Assembly: GCA_948528155.1 (NCBI GenBank)
Contig: CAOSZT010000007.1
Coordinates: forward strand, 18,280 to 34,124
Reading direction: 5' to 3'
Length of the DNA: 15,845 bases
Source: an uncultured Clostridia bacterium
Lineage (GTDB): Bacteria > Bacillota > Clostridia > TANB77 > CAG-508
The translations under genes were made by a program, and so were the position numbers. The notes beneath the pieces were generated by a model. It did no database searches, had not been told where the DNA came from, and saw only the letters and a list, made by a program, of their open reading frames with translations. Below, one piece after another: positions 7,966-14,865 of this stretch (position 1 is the first letter of the stretch; each line of letters opens with the position of its first letter).

Positions 7966-8986
7966 AAATTGTCCAAGCTTGGGCTCCAAATTCTACAAAG
8001 TCCACAATCTTAGTTTTTCCTTCCTTCCTATTTTTCAAGGCTCTTATTAAATCATATCTTCTTTGAGGGTCACACCAAATAATCATAAAGCCTCCTCCAC
8101 CAGCACCACTGATTTTAGCAGCTTTACCACCATTTTGTAATATATAATTATAAATTTCTTCAATCTTAGGATTGGATATAATAGATGCCGTTTTCTTTTT
8201 TTCTAACCAATTTTGATGTAAGCATTCTGCTATCCCATCAAAGTTTGCCTTCAAAATATACTCCTTCATTAAAGCAGTTTGTTCCTTTATTTTTAACATT
8301 GCATCCCTTGATTTTTCATTTTGTGTTGCCTTAGCTTGTTCCTTTATAATATTCCCAGAATCTCTAGAAGTACCAGTATAATAAAGCACAATAGAGTTTT
8401 CCATTTCATTTTTTATCCATTTCTTCAAACGTAATGGATTTATAATTACATGGTTATTTTTATAAAATTCCATGTAGTTTAATCCACCAAAGGTAGCGGC
8501 ATATTGATCTTGCTTCCCACCAGCAAATTGTAAATCTATTCTTTCTATTTCATAGGCTAATTGTGCTAAGTCATATTCACCCAAAGGTAAATTTAGCCAC
8601 TCTTGAAAAGCCTTTAAAATTGTAACTACCATAGTAGAGGAGGTCCCTAACCCAGAACCAGCAGGTGCATCACTATAGGTTGTCATCTCAAAGGATAAAG
8701 GTTTATTTCTATGATAGGATTTAACAATACGATTATATATTCCACAATGTAAGGGTAAGCCTTTATCAATAGGCAATTCCTTTATAGAATCAAATTCTAA
8801 AACTTCTTCTCTATCTGGAGAAATAAATTTTACTTTATTATTTTTCGTAGGCTTCAAAGTACAATAAGAATACATGTTTATTGTAACATTTAAAACACAA
8901 CCACCAAATTCATCACAAAATGGAGAAACATCTGTCCCACCACCTGCTAACCCAAGCCTCAATGGTGTCTTTGAGCGTATAATCAT
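7952..8986 (-). CDS. hddA: D-glycero-alpha-D-manno-heptose-7-phosphate kinase
   Basis: Phosphorylates heptose-7-phosphate at C-1 in the GDP-heptose branch of the pathway, in the cytoplasm. It is a 344-residue GHMP kinase. The N-terminus RSKTPLRLGLAGGGTDVSPF (4-23) is diagnostic of HddA and the closely related heptose/fucose kinases. The ATP-binding motif PAGSGLGTSSTMV is at 108-120, and the C-terminal GHMP motif KISGAGGGGFM is at 291-301. Length is normal. The ATG has a clear AAGGAAAGGAG site. It follows the GT4 gene by 26 nt and overlaps gmhA, so isomerase and kinase are likely made together. The alternative, a fucokinase-like GHMP enzyme, is made unlikely by adjacent gmhA and the guanylyltransferase/phosphatase fusion. 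Confidence 0.94.
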   Translation of the reverse strand: MIIRSKTPLRLGLAGGGTDVSPFCDEFGGCVLNVTINMYSYCTLKPTKNNKVKFISPDREEVLEFDSIKELPIDKGLPLHCGIYNRIVKSYHRNKPLSFEMTTYSDAPAGSGLGTSSTMVVTILKAFQEWLNLPLGEYDLAQLAYEIERIDLQFAGGKQDQYAATFGGLNYMEFYKNNHVIINPLRLKKWIKNEMENSIVLYYTGTSRDSGNIIKEQAKATQNEKSRDAMLKIKEQTALMKEYILKANFDGIAECLHQNWLEKKKTASIISNPKIEEIYNYILQNGGKAAKISGAGGGGFMIIWCDPQRRYDLIRALKNRKEGKTKIVDFVEFGAQAWTIYDED

Positions 8987-9012
8987 TATTTCAGCTCCTT
9001 TCCTTTACAAAC

Positions 9013-10137
9013 TTATAGTTTGCTTATAAAAGTTAAAACATTCAATTTAAATTTATCAAAGGTGAAATTATCCTCAACTCTTTTACGCGCTGCTGCTCCA
9101 TATTCATTTCTAAGAGTAGCGTCTAAGCCAAACTGATTTAGAGCTTTTGCAAAGGCCTTTGCGTTCTTATTTTCAACCTCTAAGCCAGTTTCTTTATTTA
9201 AGCAAACATAATTGACGCCACTACCTAAAATCGTAAAAGTAACCGCAGGATGAGCAAAATACATCGCTTCTGCCAAAGATAAACCGAATGCTTCATTTTT
9301 TGTTATAGACGGAAATGCATATATGTCCATAGCAAGGTACCACGCATTTAAGGATATATCATCTATTTTTCCTAAAAACGAAATCTTAAAATCATCTTTA
9401 GCTTGCTTCTTAAGCGCCTCTGTCATTGGTCCTTGTCCCGCAATATAAATTGCATACGAATTATTTAAATACTTAGAGGCTTCTATTAGATATGTTAATC
9501 CTTTATATTCGACATGTCGTCCAACTGCAAAAATTATAGTTTTGCCCAAATTATCATTTTTAATTGCCTCTGCCTTTACCTTAACTTCTTCCGTAATTCT
9601 AAGTCTTTCCTCATTGATACAGCTAGGTATAATGGTAATTTTATCTTGAAATTTTTTTAATGAATCACTAGCTTCACTATATAAAGGTGAGGTACAAATG
9701 ATATGTTCTGCTTTACTTAATAGTCTTTTGGTTTGACCTTTAAAAAACCAACCTACTATTTTCTGCTTAACTATATCTGCATGATACCAAACCAAGAGCT
9801 TTGTTCTTTTTCTTTTAATCAACTTTAATATATAATGAATGACAAATGGATTTGGAAAATGAACAATCATATAATCTGGATTAAAATCCTTAAGTATCTT
9901 CTTTAATTCCTTTTTATAGGAAAAAGAAATAGATTGAGACATCATCTTTTTCCAAACACCACATTTTACAACATCAATATCATCAATGATTTGATATTTC
10001 GTTTTCTTATCTTCACTAAAGCAAATGACCTTTTGTAAAACCTGATCCTTTAATGATTCAACAATATCATGACAGGTTTGCTCAATACCTCCAATATGTG
10101 GTTTATAATAATTTGGTACATGTAAAACTTTCAACAT
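9013..10137 (-). CDS. Glycosyltransferase, GT4 family
   Basis: A 374-residue GT-B glycosyltransferase. The N-terminus MLKVLHVPNYYKPHIGGIEQ has the GG loop at 16-17. The donor half has FAVGRHVEYKGLTYLIEA with Lys212, YIAGQGP, and the EX7E motif in ITKNEAFGLSLAEAM (Glu282 and Glu290). It would add one sugar to the undecaprenyl-linked glycan. It lies between the guanylyltransferase/phosphatase fusion (4 nt away) and hddA (26 nt away). It is the only transferase embedded in the heptose block, so it is the best candidate for the GDP-heptose-using enzyme, but that is positional inference only. The ATG has AGAGG upstream. Confidence 0.93.
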   Translation of the reverse strand: MLKVLHVPNYYKPHIGGIEQTCHDIVESLKDQVLQKVICFSEDKKTKYQIIDDIDVVKCGVWKKMMSQSISFSYKKELKKILKDFNPDYMIVHFPNPFVIHYILKLIKRKRTKLLVWYHADIVKQKIVGWFFKGQTKRLLSKAEHIICTSPLYSEASDSLKKFQDKITIIPSCINEERLRITEEVKVKAEAIKNDNLGKTIIFAVGRHVEYKGLTYLIEASKYLNNSYAIYIAGQGPMTEALKKQAKDDFKISFLGKIDDISLNAWYLAMDIYAFPSITKNEAFGLSLAEAMYFAHPAVTFTILGSGVNYVCLNKETGLEVENKNAKAFAKALNQFGLDATLRNEYGAAARKRVEDNFTFDKFKLNVLTFISKL

Positions 10138-10141
10138 ATAC

Positions 10142-11302
10142 TTAAACCTCTAATTTCTTATAATCAAAGTTTACAGGATAGATGGAGTACTTAGAAGGAA
10201 CTAAATATAACTGTTTTATTCCAGCCTGATAGCCTGCCTCCAAATCAGATAATTTATCTCCGATTACTACACTATCCTTAACCTCTATTTTAAAATCTTG
10301 AATAGCCTTAAGAAATAATCCTGGCTTTGGTTTACGACAATCACAGCAATCTTCAGGTTTATGAGGACAAAAATAAACACCATCTATTTCAATTCCACTT
10401 TCTTTAAATATATTTATCATGTATTCATGAAGATGAATCACATCTTGTTCCTCGTAAAGTTGTTTGGCTATTCCTGCTTGATTTGTTATAACTATTAGGA
10501 GATAGCCTTCCTTCTGATATTTTTTACATAGCTCTATAACAAAGTCTGTAAATTTAAACTTGTCTATTGTATGAACGTGTCCATAATCCACATTAATAAC
10601 ACCATCTCGATCTAAAAATAACGCTTTGCTTCCTTTAAAGTCCTCTTGAGCCTGTTTATAATCCTGTGGAATTCCAATATCCAAAAAATAAGCATTGCTT
10701 AAATATGCCTTTATCTTTAACTCATACATATATTTTTCAAAGAAATCTTTTTCCAAAGAGAATTTTTTTGAAAGACGATAAGTAGAAAAAATATTTTTAG
10801 GAAGGTAATAAATCCCACCATTGATGTATCCATTTTTTACAAAGCTTTTTTCCTCAAAGCTTAAGATAGTATGATTAGAGTCCATTCTTACTTCACCATA
10901 ACGATCAAAATCATACATTTCTTTACATGCAATACTAAGCGTTTCTAATTTAGTCATTTCATGATAATTAATATCAAACATAGTATCTCCATTTAAAACA
11001 AACACATAATCCTCATCAATCAGCTCCATTGCTTGTTTTAAACAGCCACCAGTTCCTAATGGTTCTTCCTCTACTGAATACTGAATAGCAATATTTTTAT
11101 AACGATTTTTATAAAAATTGATAATGCTTTCCTTTTGATATCCTACAGCTAAAACCACCTTTTGAAAGCCATAATTATTTAAATTATCTAATAAATAACT
11201 TAAGAAAGGTCTTCCATTAACAGGAGCCATAGGCTTAGGAACTGCAGAAACCATACTTTTTAACCTAGTTCCAAAGCCACCAGCTAATATGATTGCCTGC
11301 AT
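10142..11302 (-). CDS. hddC/gmhB: Bifunctional heptose-1-phosphate guanylyltransferase / heptose-1,7-bisphosphate 7-phosphatase (HddC-GmhB fusion)
   Basis: A 386-residue fusion carrying the last two activities of GDP-D-glycero-alpha-D-manno-heptose synthesis. Residues 1 to ~220 are a sugar-phosphate nucleotidyltransferase: ILAGGFGTRLKS (5-16), PKPMAPVNGRPF (22-33), LNGDTMFDINY with metal-binding Asp106, NGGIYYLPKN, and FLDIGIPQDY at 207-214. Residues ~226-370 are a GmhB-type HAD phosphatase: FLDRDGVINVDYGHV with Asp231 and Asp233, VITNQAGIAK, CPHKPEDCCDCRKPKPG with the zinc-type Cys/His cluster (312-322), and IGDKLSDLEAG. Both sets of catalytic residues look intact. GDP specificity is inferred from the HddC-like N-terminus and from hddA next door. 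The start lies two bases after the preceding stop, with AAAGGA placed about 11 nt upstream. Confidence 0.92.
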   Translation of the reverse strand: MQAIILAGGFGTRLKSMVSAVPKPMAPVNGRPFLSYLLDNLNNYGFQKVVLAVGYQKESIINFYKNRYKNIAIQYSVEEEPLGTGGCLKQAMELIDEDYVFVLNGDTMFDINYHEMTKLETLSIACKEMYDFDRYGEVRMDSNHTILSFEEKSFVKNGYINGGIYYLPKNIFSTYRLSKKFSLEKDFFEKYMYELKIKAYLSNAYFLDIGIPQDYKQAQEDFKGSKALFLDRDGVINVDYGHVHTIDKFKFTDFVIELCKKYQKEGYLLIVITNQAGIAKQLYEEQDVIHLHEYMINIFKESGIEIDGVYFCPHKPEDCCDCRKPKPGLFLKAIQDFKIEVKDSVVIGDKLSDLEAGYQAGIKQLYLVPSKYSIYPVNFDYKKLEV

Positions 11303-11304
11303 AA

Positions 11305-11946
11305 TTAGACAGATCCTTTCCCAAGTAATACAGCTGGAATGGTTTTTAACACTAGATATACGTCATACCAAAAGCCACGCTTATTCACATATTCTAAATC
11401 CATAAGAATTTGTTCTTTAAAAGAAGTGTTCGCTCTTCCACTACATTGCCAAATACAGGTGATTCCTTGCTTAACTAAAAATCTTTGTCTTTGATACTCA
11501 TCCATGAGATCCAACTCTCTTTGAACTACAGGTCTTGGCCCAACTATACTCATCGTTCCATTCAATACATTAAAAAGCTGAGGAAGCTCATCTAAGCTTG
11601 TTTTTCTTAAAAACTTTCCAAATTTAGTAACTCTAGGATCATTTTTCATTTTAAATGTACCCTCACGCTCAGACTGAGACATTAATTGTTCTACCTCAGC
11701 ATCAGCACCCACTCTCATAGATCTAAATTTATAAAACTTAAATGGCTTTTCATTTTTACCTATTCTTTCAGATACATATAAAATTGGTCCTTTTGAGGTG
11801 CATTTAATTAAAATTGCTAATATAATCATTAGCCAGGATAATAAAATAAGCCCTACCAATGCACCAAAAAAGTCAACAACTCTTTTCAGAAACTGATAAA
11901 AACGTTTCTTTTTAAACTTGACCTCTACAATCTGCAAATCATTCAT
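11305..11946 (-). CDS. Initiating polyprenyl-phosphate sugar phosphotransferase (bacterial sugar transferase)
   Basis: Transfers a sugar-1-phosphate from a nucleotide sugar to undecaprenyl phosphate, starting the repeat unit. It is a 213-residue short form (PglC/EpsL-like) without the extra N-terminal membrane region of WbaP. There is one hydrophobic membrane segment (about 24-48) after a basic N-terminus. SERIGKNEKPFKFYKFRSM is at 59-77. KTSLDELPQLFNVL carries the catalytic Asp119-Glu120 pair. SIVGPRPV is at 133-140 and GITCIWQCSGR at 161-171. All the family landmarks are present. The ATG has AGGAG eight bases upstream. It follows the small membrane protein gene after 48 nt and leads into the heptose genes. 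The first sugar's identity is not readable. Confidence 0.95.
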   Translation of the reverse strand: MNDLQIVEVKFKKKRFYQFLKRVVDFFGALVGLILLSWLMIILAILIKCTSKGPILYVSERIGKNEKPFKFYKFRSMRVGADAEVEQLMSQSEREGTFKMKNDPRVTKFGKFLRKTSLDELPQLFNVLNGTMSIVGPRPVVQRELDLMDEYQRQRFLVKQGITCIWQCSGRANTSFKEQILMDLEYVNKRGFWYDVYLVLKTIPAVLLGKGSV

Positions 11947-11994
11947 AATAACAACTCCTAATCAAAATTTTTTTAAATTTTAATTATTTGTTTT

Positions 11995-12513
11995 CTAACA
12001 TCTAAAAACAGAATTTAAAATATATCTAGATTGTACTCTATTTATAGTATTGTACTTACACGCAACATTATGAATATCTTTAAAATTTAAATCTAATTTA
12101 TATGGAGTATAGAGCCTTAATTTTGGTATAAAAAAGAAGCAAGCTATTAAAATAAAACCAATAGAAACTAGAATATGCATCATACAAAGGATTACTCCTG
12201 ATGAAGTTTGCTGCATTAAATATTCTAGAATTTTTGTTATAAAATAGGAATGATTAAAGCAAAAAAAGCTATAATAGTCAATATAATAACAAATCCTTAT
12301 AACAATTTCACAGGACCATTGATACAAGCTTTCAAATCCATAGCCCAATCTATAGAAACAAAGAAAGGCAAAATACGTCATAATAGTTCCTAATATAGAT
12401 AAGAATAAAAATTTAATTCCCTTGGAATAGGCTGAAGCAATTCCTAACAATAGAACACAAAGAAAAACTAACAGTATATTTCTTTCAATAAAATCAAATA
12501 AAAATTCTAGCAT
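11995..12513 (-). CDS. Small multi-pass membrane protein of unknown function, first gene of the main operon
   Basis: I do not recognise this 172-residue protein. It has two clear N-terminal membrane segments (about 12-30 and 34-54), a central Tyr/Phe/Cys-rich region (about 63-100, IRICYYIDYYSFFCFNHSYF) that may lie in or along the membrane, and a third clear segment (about 106-129). A basic tail of about 43 residues ends in Arg-Cys. It contains about nine cysteines, many for its size. An in-frame TTG at 12522 touches the AAAGGAG ribosome site; the ATG at 12513, nine bases away, is the credible start. It is the first gene after the extended -10 promoter and precedes the initiating sugar transferase. 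This would suit an accessory or regulatory membrane protein, but no function is claimed. Confidence 0.75.
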   Translation of the reverse strand: MLEFLFDFIERNILLVFLCVLLLGIASAYSKGIKFLFLSILGTIMTYFAFLCFYRLGYGFESLYQWSCEIVIRICYYIDYYSFFCFNHSYFITKILEYLMQQTSSGVILCMMHILVSIGFILIACFFFIPKLRLYTPYKLDLNFKDIHNVACKYNTINRVQSRYILNSVFRC

Positions 12514-12522
12514 TGGCTTCAA

Positions 12523-12529
12523 CTCCTTT
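12523..12529 (-). promoter_or_regulatory. Ribosome binding site of the first main-operon gene
   Basis: AAAGGAG on the minus strand, immediately followed by an in-frame TTG (12520-12522) that is too close to be used. The ATG at 12511-12513 lies 9 nt from the site. Confidence 0.75.
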
Positions 12530-12554
12530 CATGGGACACTATTCTAATATACTT

Positions 12555-12583
12555 ATTTTACCATTTTTAGCCAGATGAAACAA
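12555..12583 (-). promoter_or_regulatory. Sigma-A-type promoter with extended -10, start of main polysaccharide operon
   Basis: The minus strand reads TTGTTT (12578-12583), a 17-nt spacer, then TAAAAT (12555-12560), with TG one base before the -10 (12562-12563), an extended -10. The spacing is ideal and the -10 matches consensus at five of six positions; the -35 matches at three of six. Transcription would begin near 12548, about 35 nt before the first start codon. It lies just downstream of the terminator of the previous unit, which supports a real operon start. Confidence 0.72.
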
Positions 12584-12607
12584 CTAAATAATATAAAATA
12601 AGCGGCT

Positions 12608-12652
12608 AAAAAAGACATATTTTTCATATATTTCAAAAAATATGTCTTTTTT
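12608..12652 (-). terminator. Rho-independent terminator, near-perfect 17-bp hairpin, potentially bidirectional
   Basis: Bases 12608-12624 pair with 12636-12652 without mismatch (core GACATAT/ATATGTC) around an 11-base loop. The arms are flanked by A and T runs, so each strand has a T-tract at its 3' arm. On the minus strand it begins inside the stop codon of the large polymerase-like gene (stop at 12651-12653), so it ends the kinase-epimerase-polymerase unit. The stem is almost all A-T except for two G-C pairs, so efficiency could be moderate. Confidence 0.85.
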
Positions 12653-14054
12653 AATTAACTTCTAAAGTGTTTTTTGGTAGATTATCTTTCCCAGCATCTA
12701 CTACTGCCATTATAATCATTAGGGGAATCATAAAATAATACATATGATATGTATTATCTATCATACCATAAATATCTACCATCACAAAACCTATACCAAT
12801 AATAAGAAAAAAGAATTTATCACATTTGTATAGGTTCTTGTATTTTTCTATAAAATGAATGATTAAAAATAATAAGCCAACCAAACCACCTACGGCTAAG
12901 GTTTGAAAAAACGTAGAATGAAATACCTGTGGAGATAATTGTATGCCAAGTGCCGTATTTTGAGAAATAATATAACAGATAAATCCAGCACCAAATATCC
13001 TTGTATGAGGCTTCGCGTTCCAATATCTAAATGCTGTCTCCCATAATTCCTTTCTACCATTATCGTCAAATCCTTGATTGAACACAGAATGAAGCACTTG
13101 CTCTATAATTTCAGTAATTGTCCCTTTCATACATATAGCAACCACAATCATTATAATTGCATAAACAAAAAAGGTATTCTGATATAGTCTAGCTTTCTTA
13201 GCTGTAAACATTAAAATAATATAAAGAATTCCAATCTCTAAAAATCCAAACAAATAGGAGCCTCTACTCGTTGTAAGAATAATACCTATAATACCAAAAA
13301 TAATCTTAAAATTTTGAAAAATCATACCACTAAGCTTCTTTTGCTTTCCTAACAAATAAAAAGCAAAGGGAATAGATACACAAATCATAATACCAGCTTC
13401 ATTACAAAGTCCCCATCCCAAATAATACCATAAATCTAAAATATTACTAACAGTGTTTCTTAATTCATAAGCCTTTAATCCACACTCACAAGCCAATATG
13501 ACAGAAAGGTAGGACATGCTTACAGCAAGTATATCTATTGCATCTCCCTTTATTCCATTTACCATAATAATATAGAGAATGAAATATCCAAGATTTCCAA
13601 AAAATAGAAAATAAAAAACCTCATTTCCCTGTGGCGCTCTACACCAAAGAATTGGTATAATGGTCGTTATGGCTAATCCTGTCAAACCAATAAACGATTT
13701 CATTTTTTTGAAATGAAATCCATCCTTAAAGGAAAAAATGCAAATAACAATCGCAAATAAACTACCTAATATTAGAATAGGAATAGGAATCGTTTGATTA
13801 GAAAAACCTTCACTAAACATAAAAATAAAATAGATACAGCTTGGTATTACATACTTTAAACTTCTAGTGATAAGTAACGCTATCGTGGAAACTAAAAGCA
13901 TTAGAACCATACCAACAGTAGTATTTACCTTCCAACCAAAAACAGTTAAGGCTGCTAATAATCCAGCATAGATTTCATTAAAAAATTTCATGTGAGTTAA
14001 TTTTAAAATGTTATTATTCAGTTGTTGATATTTATCTAAAACTTTAGCAAACAT
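12651..14054 (-). CDS. O-antigen polymerase/ligase-family membrane protein (second Wzy/WaaL-like)
   Basis: A 467-residue protein with roughly eleven or twelve hydrophobic segments, expected at the membrane to polymerise or ligate glycan. The diagnostic half has TTSRGSYLFGFLEIGIL (about 261-277), then a long external loop with NGRKELWETAFRYW (about 332-345), RIFGAGF (about 352-358) and HSTFFQTLAVGGLVGLL (about 379-395). These match the Arg, G.G and H...Q...GG landmarks of the Wzy_C family. The ATG has GAGGG about seven bases upstream. It ends on the terminator hairpin, so it is the last gene of the first transcription unit, 23 nt after the epimerase-like gene. Which of the two such proteins here is polymerase and which ligase (or whether both polymerise different glycans) is open. 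Confidence 0.87.
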   Translation of the reverse strand: MFAKVLDKYQQLNNNILKLTHMKFFNEIYAGLLAALTVFGWKVNTTVGMVLMLLVSTIALLITRSLKYVIPSCIYFIFMFSEGFSNQTIPIPILILGSLFAIVICIFSFKDGFHFKKMKSFIGLTGLAITTIIPILWCRAPQGNEVFYFLFFGNLGYFILYIIMVNGIKGDAIDILAVSMSYLSVILACECGLKAYELRNTVSNILDLWYYLGWGLCNEAGIMICVSIPFAFYLLGKQKKLSGMIFQNFKIIFGIIGIILTTSRGSYLFGFLEIGILYIILMFTAKKARLYQNTFFVYAIIMIVVAICMKGTITEIIEQVLHSVFNQGFDDNGRKELWETAFRYWNAKPHTRIFGAGFICYIISQNTALGIQLSPQVFHSTFFQTLAVGGLVGLLFLIIHFIEKYKNLYKCDKFFFLIIGIGFVMVDIYGMIDNTYHMYYFMIPLMIIMAVVDAGKDNLPKNTLEVN

Positions 14055-14077
14055 TCCTATTCCCTCACTAAAAATTT

Positions 14078-14851
14078 TTATTTATTCGCTGCCTTTATTA
14101 AAATATTTTTAATATGCTCTCCAAAGGTTTCTAGCATGTACCATTTTATGGTTAACTCAAGTCCATCCTTAAACTTCTTAACTGGTTGCCACCCCAGTTC
14201 TTTAATTTTGGTGTGCTCCTGTGTTTTATCCATAAGTTCAGCATGATTATCTCGAACTAAGCTTCGAGATTTGTTAAGTAATCGAATAATTTCATGAATA
14301 ACTTCTAAGTCTGTAATATGAAAATCTGAAGATATACCATAGCTTTCCTTATCCACACCTTGCTGTAAAATAATATCTACAGCACGACAATAATCCATTA
14401 TGAAAACCCAACCTCTTGTGTAATTTCTCTTTAATTCAATCGATTTATTCTTAACTATGCGATCAATCCATAAAGAGATCACTTCTGTCATTTCCTGTCC
14501 AGGACCATATAACATATTGATATAACTTAGTGTCACCTTAAAAGAGTTTTTCTTTAAAAGATCAATTATATTTTTATTCTTTTTAGTCATAATTTGATGA
14601 TACTGATTTATATTAGATATTTTTGTCACTTTCTGGATAAATTCCATATCTTCTAAAGAATTTACAATACAATCTATGGAATTGTACTTAAAAATACTAT
14701 TTATATCACAAATATTATAATTTTCTTTATCAATGATTTTAAGCTTTGTATCCGTAAAATAGATAACCTTATCTTTCGAATATTTTTCAGTAAAATATCT
14801 ACAAAGGTGTTCTCCAATAAACCCTTCGCCCACTATAAATATTTTTTCCAA
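14078..14851 (-). CDS. Short NAD-dependent epimerase/dehydratase-like protein, catalytic segment apparently missing
   Basis: A 257-residue protein of the extended SDR type. The N-terminal Rossmann motif VGEGFIGEHL (Gly8, Gly10, Gly13) is intact. The C-terminal half is also typical: LYGPGQEMTEVISLWIDRIV (about 114-133), RGWVFIMDYCRAVDIIL (about 146-162), and a terminal KIKELGWQPVKKFKDGLELT. Between them only about 100 residues remain where the family has about 160. I see no Ser/Thr...Tyr-X3-Lys catalytic set; the only candidate Tyr84 (YHQIM) has Met where Lys should be. It may bind NAD without the usual chemistry. The start is the TTG at 14851, 9 nt from AGGAG; the in-frame TTG at 14860 abuts that site. 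It sits 12 nt after the kinase gene and 23 nt before the polymerase-like gene. Confidence 0.82.
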   Translation of the reverse strand: MEKIFIVGEGFIGEHLCRYFTEKYSKDKVIYFTDTKLKIIDKENYNICDINSIFKYNSIDCIVNSLEDMEFIQKVTKISNINQYHQIMTKKNKNIIDLLKKNSFKVTLSYINMLYGPGQEMTEVISLWIDRIVKNKSIELKRNYTRGWVFIMDYCRAVDIILQQGVDKESYGISSDFHITDLEVIHEIIRLLNKSRSLVRDNHAELMDKTQEHTKIKELGWQPVKKFKDGLELTIKWYMLETFGEHIKNILIKAANK

Positions 14852-14860
14852 GCTGATCAA

Positions 14861-14865
14861 CTCCT
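14861..14865 (-). promoter_or_regulatory. Ribosome binding site deciding the epimerase-like start
   Basis: AGGAG on the minus strand, overlapping the last base region of the upstream kinase stop (14864-14866). The in-frame TTG at 14858-14860 directly follows it and is too close. The TTG at 14849-14851 is 9 nt away and gives an N-terminus beginning right at the Rossmann strand. Confidence 0.7.

Noticed and set aside
11961..11980. A/T-only palindrome between the small membrane protein gene and the sugar transferase gene
   Set aside because: It has no G-C pairs, so the hairpin would be too unstable for a terminator, and the operon continues through it.
12820..13023. Minus-strand 67-codon frame inside the large polymerase-like gene
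   Set aside because: It is in a different frame within a well-supported membrane protein and has no convincing ribosome site.
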